DNA of 64,000 nt from assembly GCA_025351345.1 (NCBI GenBank), contig JANXWB010000042.1, positions 1 to 64,000 of the forward strand, read 5' to 3'. The stretch is from Synechococcales cyanobacterium GL140_1_metabat_312 (GTDB lineage Bacteria > Cyanobacteriota > Cyanobacteriia > Leptolyngbyales > Leptolyngbyaceae). Shown piece after piece: positions 57,000 through 64,000 of this stretch (within the stretch, counting starts at the first letter, position 1; each line of letters opens with the position of its first letter). The translations under genes and the position numbers were made by a program. Under the pieces are notes generated by a model that was not told the origin of the DNA, made no database searches, and saw only the letters and a list, made by a program, of their open reading frames with translations.

Positions 57000-57446
57000 A
57001 TGAACGCACTCCCTAAGTTGCCGCAACAATCTAACTTCCCTCAAAAACAACGGTCTCCTTCATGGTCTACCGTCCGCCGAACCTCTGCTCAATCGTCTAA
57101 GGTACGAGTTACGCGTCAACATCGTCTTGTGGCGTTTGAAACCTTTTTGCGTTTGGGTGTCAATGTGGGATTAAGTGCGATCGCTCTTTCGACGTTGGTG
57201 TATTTGTTACCCTACCGCACAGCTCAGGCTCAAAAATTGAAGGAAGTTCAGAGCGAAGTTCAACAGGCCGAAGCCCGCGTTGCCCAGATCCAAGCCGAGT
57301 TTAGTCGGAATTTTGATTCCAATCAGGTTAAGGCGATTTTGCAAGAGCAGACTCATATGGTGGATCCAAATCAACGAGTAGTGGTTTTTGACGATCGTAT
57401 TCCTGTCAATTCTGATAAATCAGATAAGGTCGCTCAGACTCCTTAG
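57000..57446 (+). CDS. Single-pass membrane protein with coiled coil, unknown
   Basis: A 148-residue protein with a basic, Ser/Gln-rich N-terminus of about 45 residues, one membrane helix at about 48-70 (LRLGVNVGLSAIALSTLVYLL), and a coiled coil at about 78-105 (KLKEVQSEVQQAEARVAQIQ). The tail is polar. The topology suggests a cytoplasmic N-terminus and a periplasmic or lumenal coil. The architecture recalls FtsB/FtsL-like or slr-type cyanobacterial proteins but I cannot name it. Confidence 0.7.
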   Translation: MNALPKLPQQSNFPQKQRSPSWSTVRRTSAQSSKVRVTRQHRLVAFETFLRLGVNVGLSAIALSTLVYLLPYRTAQAQKLKEVQSEVQQAEARVAQIQAEFSRNFDSNQVKAILQEQTHMVDPNQRVVVFDDRIPVNSDKSDKVAQTP

Positions 57447-57558
57447 AATTTCGTGTCGAATTGATACTAGATCATAAGTACTATATCACTTCTGCGTCAA
57501 CTCTGGATTCTCTGTATAAAATATGCGAAGGCTCCCAGATTCCACATGAGGCAGAGAT

Positions 57559-58326
57559 ATGGCGATTATTTCGCTCAAGGCTTGGTATATCGAAGAATAT
57601 GAGCCATTGAAGCAGCTCCAGAAGCGGCCCTATGATCTTCGGCTCAGCAAAAATAGTTTGTTGAAGTCAGGGTTGCGGGCTGACTTTTTGGATGAGTCGG
57701 AAGTGGTAATGCAATCGGCTTGGTTTCAGCGTTACCTTGAAGGTGATTTGGTTGAGTTTTATATTCAGGGCAGTGGGGGCTATGCGATCGCGAACATTGA
57801 TCTGAGCAGTCATGAGATTTATTTTACCAAGCAGGATGTGATGGCTCATCTCCAACCTGTAATTTTCTTTTCTTATCAGCAGTCCTATGCCGAGTCTAGT
57901 GAATTGCTGCGGGATGAATTGACTTCTATTTTAGAGGTTATCAATAAGAAATCTCGGGTTGAAATTACCCTCAAAGAATCTCATCGACTTGATGATGGAC
58001 CCGTGCGGTTAAGTAGTCCATTAATGCGATCGATTCGGCAAAGTCTTCTTTATGTGGCGGATGGTACCTCTATTGCGCAGATTCCAGATGCCGCTATGCC
58101 TCAGTTGATTCCGAGTCCCCAGGTTTGTGTGGAGACAGGGTATGCGTTGCAGTGTAAGCGCGTGGAACAGATTTTGATGACTCAGATGGAACGATCGGAT
58201 GTTCCAGGGCATTTTCCGTTTGATTTGCCGACTCAGAATCGATTAATTTTCCAAGATGCAAAACAATTGCACCAATCTTTGCCGAAAGCGATCGAGATGC
58301 AACTGAAGCGGTTCAATTTGTTTTAA
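57559..58326 (+). CDS. Conserved-looking hypothetical protein (255 residues)
   Basis: I do not recognise a named family. The protein starts IISLKAWYIEEYEPLKQLQK and has a regular strand/helix pattern with an FYIQGSGGYAIANIDLSSHE segment near residue 75 and VIFFSYQQSYAESSELLRDEL near 105. There is no signal peptide or membrane segment. It lies between the coiled-coil membrane protein gene and a terminator shared with argG. Confidence 0.65.
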   Translation: MAIISLKAWYIEEYEPLKQLQKRPYDLRLSKNSLLKSGLRADFLDESEVVMQSAWFQRYLEGDLVEFYIQGSGGYAIANIDLSSHEIYFTKQDVMAHLQPVIFFSYQQSYAESSELLRDELTSILEVINKKSRVEITLKESHRLDDGPVRLSSPLMRSIRQSLLYVADGTSIAQIPDAAMPQLIPSPQVCVETGYALQCKRVEQILMTQMERSDVPGHFPFDLPTQNRLIFQDAKQLHQSLPKAIEMQLKRFNLF

Positions 58327-58351
58327 ATCTAAAATTCATGCTTGATATACC

Positions 58352-58384
58352 GATAAAAAATGCCGATCGAAAACTCGATCGGCG
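58352..58384. terminator. Terminator between a hypothetical gene and argG
   Basis: GCCGATCGA at 58362-58370 and TCGATCGGC at 58375-58383 form a perfect 9-bp stem with loop AAAC. On the minus strand the stem is followed by ATTTTTTAT, so it mainly ends argG. Confidence 0.9.
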
Positions 58385-58428
58385 ACAGATTGCAATAAAT
58401 CAGTCTTCTATCCTCTGAAGTAAGTCCT

Positions 58429-59631
58429 TTATCCGCGTGTCATTTGAGACCAAACACGAGTCGGTAGACCCCAAACGTAGATGAATCCTTCAGCCGCTTT
58501 ATGGTCGAAATTATCGCCTGCGCCATAGGTGGCAAGGTCTTCGGCATAAAGGGAATTAGCCGATTTCCGTCCGACGATCGTCGCGTTGCCCTTAAAGAGC
58601 TTCACCCGCACAGTTCCACTAACGCGCTCTTGAGTCTTGCTGACAAAGGCATCTAGTGCTTCTCTGAGCGGACTATACCAAAGACCGTTATAAACCATTT
58701 GGCCGTAGGTTTCTTCAATGCCACGCTTGTAGACGGTGACATCTTTGGCCAGGGTTAGGCTTTCGAGATCGCGGTGCGCATGGATAAGCATGATCAAGGC
58801 AGGTGTCTCGTAGATTTCGCGAGACTTGATGCCGACGAGACGGTTCTCGATCATATCGACGCGTCCGATGCCGTGGTTACCGACGCGTTTATTCAGATGC
58901 ACAAACAGTTGGACGGGATCGAATGCCCTGCCATCAACGGTGACGGGAATTCCGCGATCGAAGCCAATTTCAACGTATTCCGGCTCGTTGGGGGTGTCTT
59001 GGATGCTTTTCGTCAAGGCATAAACTTCTTCGGTAGGTTCGTAGTACGGGTCTTCTAGTGGACCTGCTTCGACGCTTCGACCCAGAAGATTCAAATCGAC
59101 GCTGTAGGGCGAGGACTTTTTAACGGGAGATGGAATGCCACATCGTTCCCCGTAGGCGATCGTCTCTTCGCGGCTCATAGCCCATTCACGGGCGGGGGCG
59201 AGGACTTTAATATTGGGGTTTAGTGCCGCGATCGCCACATCAAACCGCACTTGGTCGTTGCCTTTTCCAGTGCAACCATGGGCTACAGCATCAGCACCAT
59301 ACTTTTCAGCCGCTTGCACCAAGAGTTTGGCGATCAGTGGACGGGCGAGGGCCGTGGAAAGGGGATAGCGATTTTCGTACAGGGCGTTGGCCTGAATCGC
59401 AGGAAATGCATAATTTGTGATGAATTCAGTTTGAACGTCTTCCACTAAAGAAATAGACGCGCCTGAGTCGAGTGCCTTTTGGCGAATGGGTTCAAGTTCG
59501 TCTCCTTGTCCTAAGTCTGCGGCGAGGGTGATGACTTCTTCCACGCCCCATTCATTTTTGAGATACGGGATACAAACGGAGGTATCTACGCCCCCTGAAT
59601 ATGCCAGTACAACCTTCTTAGCTCGCCCCAT
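58429..59631 (-). CDS. argG: Argininosuccinate synthase
   Basis: Joins citrulline and aspartate in arginine synthesis. 400 residues with the ATP-binding [12 protein letters not shown] near residue 9, [14 protein letters not shown] near 117 and [10 protein letters not shown] near 143. Length and motifs are standard. Together with speA the window holds both an arginine-forming and an arginine-consuming step, but far apart. Confidence 0.97.
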   Translation of the reverse strand: MGRAKKVVLAYSGGVDTSVCIPYLKNEWGVEEVITLAADLGQGDELEPIRQKALDSGASISLVEDVQTEFITNYAFPAIQANALYENRYPLSTALARPLIAKLLVQAAEKYGADAVAHGCTGKGNDQVRFDVAIAALNPNIKVLAPAREWAMSREETIAYGERCGIPSPVKKSSPYSVDLNLLGRSVEAGPLEDPYYEPTEEVYALTKSIQDTPNEPEYVEIGFDRGIPVTVDGRAFDPVQLFVHLNKRVGNHGIGRVDMIENRLVGIKSREIYETPALIMLIHAHRDLESLTLAKDVTVYKRGIEETYGQMVYNGLWYSPLREALDAFVSKTQERVSGTVRVKLFKGNATIVGRKSANSLYAEDLATYGAGDNFDHKAAEGFIYVWGLPTRVWSQMTRG

Positions 59632-59682
59632 TGATTTTTCCCATATGTCTAACTTTGACAGTGTTCAATCATATGGGATTTC

Positions 59683-60267
59683 TTACAAATTTACGGTTTC
59701 TTCGGTGGCAAGTCCGGTGACTTTTTGGTAGACAGCGTCGATCGGGCCATTCCAGTCAATGCTTTTAAGCTGAATCCGATCGCCATTTGTATAAATTTCA
59801 GTTTCCCACCGATCGCTATGCCGAGTGCGGACTTCGACAAGTTTTTCAGTCTGGCTAATCAGGACATATTCTTCGAGTTCTGCGCAGGTTTGATAATCGA
59901 CAAATTTTGCTGTCCGGTCGAATTTTGCAGTGGATTTGGATAGGATTTCGATCACGACTTTGGGATGGAGGATAAAGTCTTCGTTGCCTTTTAAATCATC
60001 TGGGTGACAAGTGACCACGACATCGGGATAGTAGTAGCAGTTCGCCTCAACGAGCCGCACTTTGATGTCCGAGGACATGACAATACAGGGACTGTTGGCA
60101 AAATGGATGTTGAGTTGGGTTGCGATGTTCCCCGCGATAATTACGTGGAATTTTTTCGCTCCCACCATGGCATAAATTAGTCCACGCTGATATTCATGCT
60201 TGATGGGGCTGGCACGCTCGCCTTCAAGATAGTCTTCGGGGGAGACGTAGTAATTTAGGGCAACCAT
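59683..60267 (-). CDS. Uma2 family putative restriction endonuclease-fold protein
   Basis: A 194-residue member of the Uma2/DUF820 family, abundant in cyanobacteria, with a PD-(D/E)xK nuclease-like fold. YYVSPEDYLEGERASPIKHEYQRG is the typical start, YYPDVVVTCHPDD carries the first acidic residue and HPKVVIEILSKST the E-x-(K/S) strand. The active-site lysine is not certain here. No partner gene is adjacent. The biological role of the family is unsettled. Confidence 0.88.
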   Translation of the reverse strand: MVALNYYVSPEDYLEGERASPIKHEYQRGLIYAMVGAKKFHVIIAGNIATQLNIHFANSPCIVMSSDIKVRLVEANCYYYPDVVVTCHPDDLKGNEDFILHPKVVIEILSKSTAKFDRTAKFVDYQTCAELEEYVLISQTEKLVEVRTRHSDRWETEIYTNGDRIQLKSIDWNGPIDAVYQKVTGLATEETVNL

Positions 60268-60269
60268 AG

Positions 60270-60297
60270 GAATTGTGAATAGAGAATTGTGAATTTT
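60270..60297. repeat. Four heptamers (STRR-like) upstream of the Uma2 gene
   Basis: GAATTGT, GAATAGA, GAATTGT and GAATTTT repeat with a strict 7-bp period directly ahead of the Uma2 start codon on the minus strand. Confidence 0.78.
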
Positions 60298-60338
60298 GGT
60301 CTCTCGGTCTCCCGACTCAAGTGGATTGAGGGGAATTT

Positions 60339-61079
60339 CTAGGCGATCGCTTTCTTGTACCGATCGTTAACCGCATTCCAGTTCACCACATTCCACCATT
60401 GTGCTAAATATTCGGCGCGGCGGTTTTGATAGGTGAGGTAGTAGGCGTGTTCCCAGAGATCGTTGCCGAGGATGGGAATATCGCTGGCCATTAGAGGATT
60501 GTCTTGGTTGGGGGTTGAGCTGATGGCGAGGTTGCCTTTGCGCGTGATGGCCAGCCAGACCCAGCCACTGCCAAAACGCTGCATTCCGGCTTCGACAAAT
60601 TGCTTTTTAAAGTCGTCGATGCTGCCAAAGTCTTTCACAATAGCAGTGGCCAGTTCGCCTACGGGTTCGCCGCCAGCCTTTGGCCCCATGCTTTCCCAGA
60701 AGAGGGTGTGATTGTAATGTCCGCCGCCATTATTGCGGACGGTGCGACGAATTTCTTCGGGGATTTTATTAAGGATAGGAAAGAGGTCTTCGATCGGTTT
60801 TTCTTTGTATTTGGGAAATTTATCTAAGGCGGCATTTAGATTTTTGACGTAGGCACCATGGTGGAGGTCATGGTGAATTTTCATGGTTTTTTCGTCGATA
60901 AAGGGGGCCAATGCGTCGTAGGCGTAAGGTAATGCGGGCAGGGTGGCGTAGGGTGTTGCGAGAGTTTCAGCTTGGGTTGCGTTGGGAAAAAGGCTGGTGA
61001 TGGCAATCGTTCCAGAGGCTGCGCCCACATAGCTAAGCCATTGACGACGGCTGATAAGATTGGATGGCTGATGAGTCAT
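60339..61079 (-). CDS. Tat-exported Fe/Mn superoxide dismutase
   Basis: A 246-residue superoxide dismutase with an N-terminal twin-arginine signal (SRRQWLSYVGAASGTIAITS) cleaved near QA-E, so it acts in the periplasm or lumen. Metal ligands are in KIHHDLHHGAYVKNL, HYNHTLFWESM, and D/H of NDLWEHAYYLTYQNRR. GGGHYNHTLFWESMGP with following PKAGG favours the Mn-containing SodA-like type seen in cyanobacteria. Metal preference is inferred. Confidence 0.92.
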   Translation of the reverse strand: MTHQPSNLISRRQWLSYVGAASGTIAITSLFPNATQAETLATPYATLPALPYAYDALAPFIDEKTMKIHHDLHHGAYVKNLNAALDKFPKYKEKPIEDLFPILNKIPEEIRRTVRNNGGGHYNHTLFWESMGPKAGGEPVGELATAIVKDFGSIDDFKKQFVEAGMQRFGSGWVWLAITRKGNLAISSTPNQDNPLMASDIPILGNDLWEHAYYLTYQNRRAEYLAQWWNVVNWNAVNDRYKKAIA

Positions 61080-61190
61080 GGCGCGAACCTCATGAAGTTA
61101 AGAGCTTTCTTGTTCTAATCTACCATTTCGCTCCGTACTAAGTTTTGTTACACTCTTTTACTAGAGAGAACAATTGTAAGGTTTACACCC

Positions 61191-61661
61191 ATGGAACTGC
61201 CTGAATCCGTCAAGGTTTATAGTCAATTCGCCCATCCACTTTTGATGTGGGTCGTGTTGGGGTTGACGTTGTACGCGGGATATACAGGTTTTCAGTGGCG
61301 CAGGACTCGATCGGCCACAGGTGAGGAGAAGAAGGCGCTGATGGCAGGCAAATTTAAGGACAAGCATCATGCGATCGGGGCGACGGTGTTGGCCTTGATG
61401 GTGTTGGGAACTGTAGGCGGGATGGCGGTGACGTATATCAACAATGGCAAGCTGTTTGTCGGATCGCACTTGATTGCAGGATTAGGTATGGCCAGTTTGA
61501 TCGCGGTATCGGCTTCGTTGACTCCTTTGATGCAGAAAGGGGTTGAGTGGGCTAGGGTTTCGCATATTGCCTTGAATAGTGCGATCGTGGGTCTTTTCGC
61601 ATGGCAAGCGGTGACGGGTTTGGACATTGTTCAACGCATCATTGGCCGTATGAGCACTTAA
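61191..61661 (+). CDS. DUF4079 family membrane protein
   Basis: A 156-residue membrane protein with four hydrophobic segments: FAHPLLMWVVLGLTLYAGYTG, AIGATVLALMVLGTVGGMAV, LIAGLGMASLIAVSASLTPLM and IALNSAIVGLFAWQAVTGL. Histidines fall at or near helix ends (FAHPLL, KHHAIG, SHLIAG, SHIALN), resembling heme-binding four-helix cytochromes b561, and DUF4079 is placed near these. Heme binding is inference. A 14-bp duplication covers its stop codon. Confidence 0.8.
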   Translation: MELPESVKVYSQFAHPLLMWVVLGLTLYAGYTGFQWRRTRSATGEEKKALMAGKFKDKHHAIGATVLALMVLGTVGGMAVTYINNGKLFVGSHLIAGLGMASLIAVSASLTPLMQKGVEWARVSHIALNSAIVGLFAWQAVTGLDIVQRIIGRMST

Positions 61662-61677
61662 GCATGAGCACTTAAGT
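61650..61677. repeat. 14-bp tandem duplication over the DUF4079 stop codon
   Basis: ATGAGCACTTAAGC at 61650-61663 is followed by ATGAGCACTTAAGT at 61664-61677, one mismatch. The TAA in the first copy is the gene's stop codon. Confidence 0.88.
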
Positions 61678-61977
61678 TATTGAGTTATTCGTAAAATTTA
61701 AGTGGTTTGAAAGCATTTTTGGAGAAATCTAAGAATGCTTTTTTGTCGAAGTGATAAACTGCGAACAGTATGCCGACCGTTATGTTAGTTGCAGTAATGT
61801 CAGTGGCATTTCGACATTGTCCTCTTGTCGGAATGTATTTTAGTTGGGCGCATTTCACGCTTTCAGGCAGGAAAAAGCCATATTAAGGGATTCTTAAGCT
61901 TCGATCGTAGATACGACCGACCAGATCCGTTCAAGTGCGCTATTTTTAAGCTGTTCTTATCAAACTAGGAAAGCCTC
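61662..61977. other. Intergenic region with terminator (61710-61745)
   Basis: No gene is seen in these 316 bases. AAAGCATT at 61710-61717 pairs with AATGCTTT at 61734-61741 and runs into TTTTTG, a probable intrinsic terminator for the DUF4079 gene. The rest should hold the rhomboid promoter. Confidence 0.75.
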
Positions 61978-62718
61978 ATGTTCCCGATCGGTGACGACAA
62001 TCCGACCCGCCGCACGTCTTACATGACCTATGGGCTGATTGCGATCAATTTTTTAGTGTTTTTCTATCAAGTAAAATTGCAGGGTCAGGCTGTTGTGACC
62101 GCACGCGGAGAGGTTTTGGGGACGGCGATGGATTACTTTTTGCGGGACTGGGCGGTTGTACCGGGGCAGTTGACCGCCTCGATCGTCGGTGCACCGATTC
62201 CCCATTTAAGAGGTGTCTTGAGTGAACCGCCTGAGTTTCTCACCCTCATTACATCACAGTTTTTGCATGGCGGTTTGACCCATTTGATTGGGAATATGCT
62301 GTTTTTGTGGATCTTTGGTAACAATGTTGAAGATAAGCTAGGCCGCGTTAAATTTTTGATTTTCTATCTAACGGTTGGAGTGCTGTCGGGACTGACTCAG
62401 TGGATATTTTCGGCGCAGTCAATGATTCCTGGTTTGGGAGCTAGTGGGGCGATCGCGGGCGTGATGGGAGCCTATATTTTGCGATTCCCAAAGGTCTCCG
62501 TGAACACGTTTATTCCACCATTTTTTATTATACCAATTCCAGCTTTTGCATACTTAGGCATTTGGTTTGTCCAACAGGCGCTTTCCAGCATCGCGCAACC
62601 CATGGGCGGCAAAGGGGGTGTAGCGTATTGGGCGCATAGTGGTGGGTTTGTGTTTGGGGCGGTGCTGGGCGTGATGTTTGGGGTGTTGAAACGGGATGAA
62701 TTGGAACCTGAAGTTTAG
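61978..62718 (+). CDS. Rhomboid family intramembrane serine protease
   Basis: A 246-residue rhomboid protease. GLTHLIGNMLFLWIFGNNVE near residue 98 carries the conserved His-Asn oxyanion pair, GLGASGAIAGVMGAYI near 155 the nucleophile serine (GASG), and AHSGGFVFGAVLG near 220 the catalytic histidine. Six or seven membrane helices are visible. The substrate is unknown. The last codons lie in a 14-bp tandem duplication. Confidence 0.93.
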   Translation: MFPIGDDNPTRRTSYMTYGLIAINFLVFFYQVKLQGQAVVTARGEVLGTAMDYFLRDWAVVPGQLTASIVGAPIPHLRGVLSEPPEFLTLITSQFLHGGLTHLIGNMLFLWIFGNNVEDKLGRVKFLIFYLTVGVLSGLTQWIFSAQSMIPGLGASGAIAGVMGAYILRFPKVSVNTFIPPFFIIPIPAFAYLGIWFVQQALSSIAQPMGGKGGVAYWAHSGGFVFGAVLGVMFGVLKRDELEPEV

Positions 62719-62731
62719 AACCTGATGCTTA
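62704..62731. repeat. 14-bp tandem duplication over the rhomboid stop codon
   Basis: GAACCTGAAGTTTA at 62704-62717 and GAACCTGATGCTTA at 62718-62731 differ at two positions. The TAG stop spans the junction. Confidence 0.82.
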
Positions 62732-62909
62732 GAAAGCATGAGAACAAGTTAACAGTCTGTTACGATTTTGGGCTTTGGGCGGTTAAAGGCTTGATTTTCG
62801 GACTCCTCGCCTCGGATAATGTGAAGTAATACTTGCTGTTTTGGGAGGAGCGCGTCAGGTTGTAGCCGATCGCACTTTCTTCCAAGTTTCATACTTTTAG
62901 GAGTCTTTC

Positions 62910-63428
62910 ATGGGCGCGCTGGTCAACATTTTTAAAAATTTGTTTGGTGGAATCTTGGGCTTCATCGGCGGATTAATCGGGGGGAAGAAGAAGGCGATCG
63001 ATGGGGCGACCCTAGAAGGGAAAGTTGAAGCGGAGAAATCTGTTAAAGCTCCAAAAGCCAAGTCGAAAAAGAGTAAGGATGGCTTTTATGCTGTAGCAGA
63101 CGAGTCTACGATGGAGGAGTTACCTGCGGCCAATGCAATCGTTTCGACGACTGATGCTGTGACAACTGATACCAAGGGTAAGAAGGTCAAGGCTGTTCCA
63201 GGTAAGGCTGTAGCTAAGGTTACGGCACCGATGAGTTCTGAGGATCTGATTATTGCAGCGCTAAAGCTGAATCAGGCTCCTGCTGCGGTAAGTGCTGAAG
63301 TCCAGGCTCCGGCTCCAACGGCTGGGTTTGCAACACAGTATCTAGTTCCAACTCTGACGAGTGGTCGTCGCAGTCCCGGTCCTAGTTTGAAGGGCTTTAA
63401 GGCGATGGCAAAGGAAATCCGAGGATAG
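62910..63428 (+). CDS. Hypothetical protein with amphipathic glycine-rich N-terminus
   Basis: A 172-residue protein that I do not recognise. Residues 1-28 are hydrophobic and glycine-rich without a cleavage site (VNIFKNLFGGILGFIGGLIGG), a likely membrane-surface helix. Residues 29-60 are Lys/Ala-rich, and the middle is Ala/Val/Thr-rich and likely disordered. It ends with a basic segment (GRRSPGPSLKGFKAMAKEIRG) that looks conserved. GGAG lies ahead of the ATG and a terminator follows. Confidence 0.7.
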   Translation: MGALVNIFKNLFGGILGFIGGLIGGKKKAIDGATLEGKVEAEKSVKAPKAKSKKSKDGFYAVADESTMEELPAANAIVSTTDAVTTDTKGKKVKAVPGKAVAKVTAPMSSEDLIIAALKLNQAPAAVSAEVQAPAPTAGFATQYLVPTLTSGRRSPGPSLKGFKAMAKEIRG

Positions 63429-63450
63429 TTCTTTAGAATTTTGAATAAAA

Positions 63451-63487
63451 GAGAGACGGTTGCTGAAGGGCGATCGTCTTTTTTTTA
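63451..63487 (+). terminator. Intrinsic terminator after the glycine-rich protein gene
   Basis: AGACG pairs with CGTCT across TTGCTGAAGGGCGAT, and eight T residues follow. Confidence 0.75.
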
Positions 63488-63807
63488 GGGACTTAGTAGC
63501 TATGTGATTCTGCTCTGTTGCAGTCCGAATCCTTTTCGAGACAGTTAGAGAATCATATTTCAGCCATTTGGAATTTTATTCATGATTGCAGTTATCAAAT
63601 TCGACTTCAAATACTGAAAGCACTTCCCCTGGATTCTCTCCATCCTTTGCATAAATGCACTACCAATCTGCTAAACATGAGGGGAGATACGTGGAATCTG
63701 TCGGAGCATCTTCCTGAATTAGTGAGACGTAGAGTCTATCTGGGTATCCTACTTAGACCGCGTGTTGTGCAAATATCCTATTTTGTTTAGAGTTGAGTGT
63801 GTTGACA
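63488..63807. other. Intergenic region with an unlikely 90-codon frame
   Basis: A TTG-started frame at 63518-63790 is open for 90 codons, but it has no ribosome-binding sequence and an odd composition (LVRRRVYLGILLRPRVVQIS). It could be a decayed gene. Nothing else is seen before the gene at 63808. Confidence 0.3.
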
Positions 63808-64000
63808 ATGAAAGACTTTGGAATTTATACACTTGCGAATGATGTGGTATGCGATCAGCTTATTGCACTTTTGAACAGTATTAGAGTTAATGTTGATCCA
63901 AACATCCCCATCTGTATTATCCCTTTTGACGATCGCCTAGATCGAATTAAAGAAGAAATCAGCTTGCGGCCCGATAACGTTACCTTATTTGAGGATAAAA
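63808..64000 (+). CDS. Glycosyltransferase-like protein (5' part only)
   Basis: 64 codons from the ATG at 63808 to the window edge. The start, MKDFGIYTLANDVVCDQLIA, followed by LLNSIR and IPICIIPFDD, is typical of a cyanobacterial protein group related to nucleotide-sugar glycosyltransferases, with the first beta-strand and the LLNSIR helix. The catalytic part lies outside the window, so the activity is unknown. Confidence 0.65.
   Translation, partial: MKDFGIYTLANDVVCDQLIALLNSIRVNVDPNIPICIIPFDDRLDRIKEEISLRPDNVTLFEDK

Noticed and set aside
63518-63790. 90-codon frame starting at TTG
   Set aside because: No ribosome-binding sequence, odd composition, and no motif; kept only as a note in the intergenic entry.

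Overview
The window is chromosomal DNA of a cyanobacterium. The evidence is the very frequent HIP1-type octamer GCGATCGC and its core CGATCG, a cyanobacterial-order ATP synthase cluster (atp1-a-c-b'-b-delta-alpha-gamma, with beta/epsilon absent), the photosystem I peptide PsaM, a CrtL-type lycopene cyclase, Tic22, and several small families known mainly from cyanobacteria (DUF2949, DUF2499, DUF3593, DUF2555, DUF4079). Two PEP-CTERM proteins, a c-di-GMP EAL protein and FHA/kinase genes suggest a larger-genome cyanobacterium rather than a picocyanobacterium. No rRNA, tRNA, CRISPR array or insertion sequence was recognised.
Layout. 1-5.2 kb: partial chromate transporter, SufS, an Orn/Lys/Arg decarboxylase and lycopene cyclase. 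5.3-10.4 kb: an accessory island, AT-rich and nearly free of CGATCG. It holds a minimal nucleotidyltransferase with a 38-codon remnant of what looks like its HEPN toxin partner, a two-gene STAND (NB-ARC) ATPase plus helical-repeat/membrane protein cassette, and a secreted ricin-lectin/M23 peptidase. 10.5-22 kb: radical SAM protein, RsmB, TerB-like protein, exonuclease III, a three-gene operon (6-phosphogluconolactonase, zinc-ribbon/FHA protein, FHA-kinase), a polyprenyl-phosphate sugar transferase, a 56-residue zinc-ribbon protein and Dxs. 22-38 kb: PurN, TrhO, small cyanobacterial proteins, a lipoate ligase-like protein, a GGDEF/EAL protein, Rpe, a subtilase followed by a lipoprotein serpin, CsaB, the overlapping DUF2499/DUF3593 pair and Tic22. 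38.2-44.9 kb: the ATP synthase cluster and a ferredoxin. 45-55.3 kb: PEP-CTERM protein, rpsB-tsf, a YaaW-like protein, glutamine amidotransferase, DUF2555, CoaBC, arginine decarboxylase, a second PEP-CTERM protein and Ndk. 55.4-64 kb: TerC, PsaM, ArgG, Uma2, Tat-exported superoxide dismutase, DUF4079, rhomboid protease and a partial glycosyltransferase-like gene.
Most of the window is housekeeping. The best candidates for something undescribed are the split NLR-like cassette (6145-9115) inside the HIP1-poor island, the subtilase/serpin pair (29841-33030), and a recurring pattern of 12-18 bp tandem duplications, often lying on stop codons or just before starts. Three heptamer arrays of the STRR type sit in intergenic gaps; the one between atpA and atpC is folded back into a long inverted repeat.
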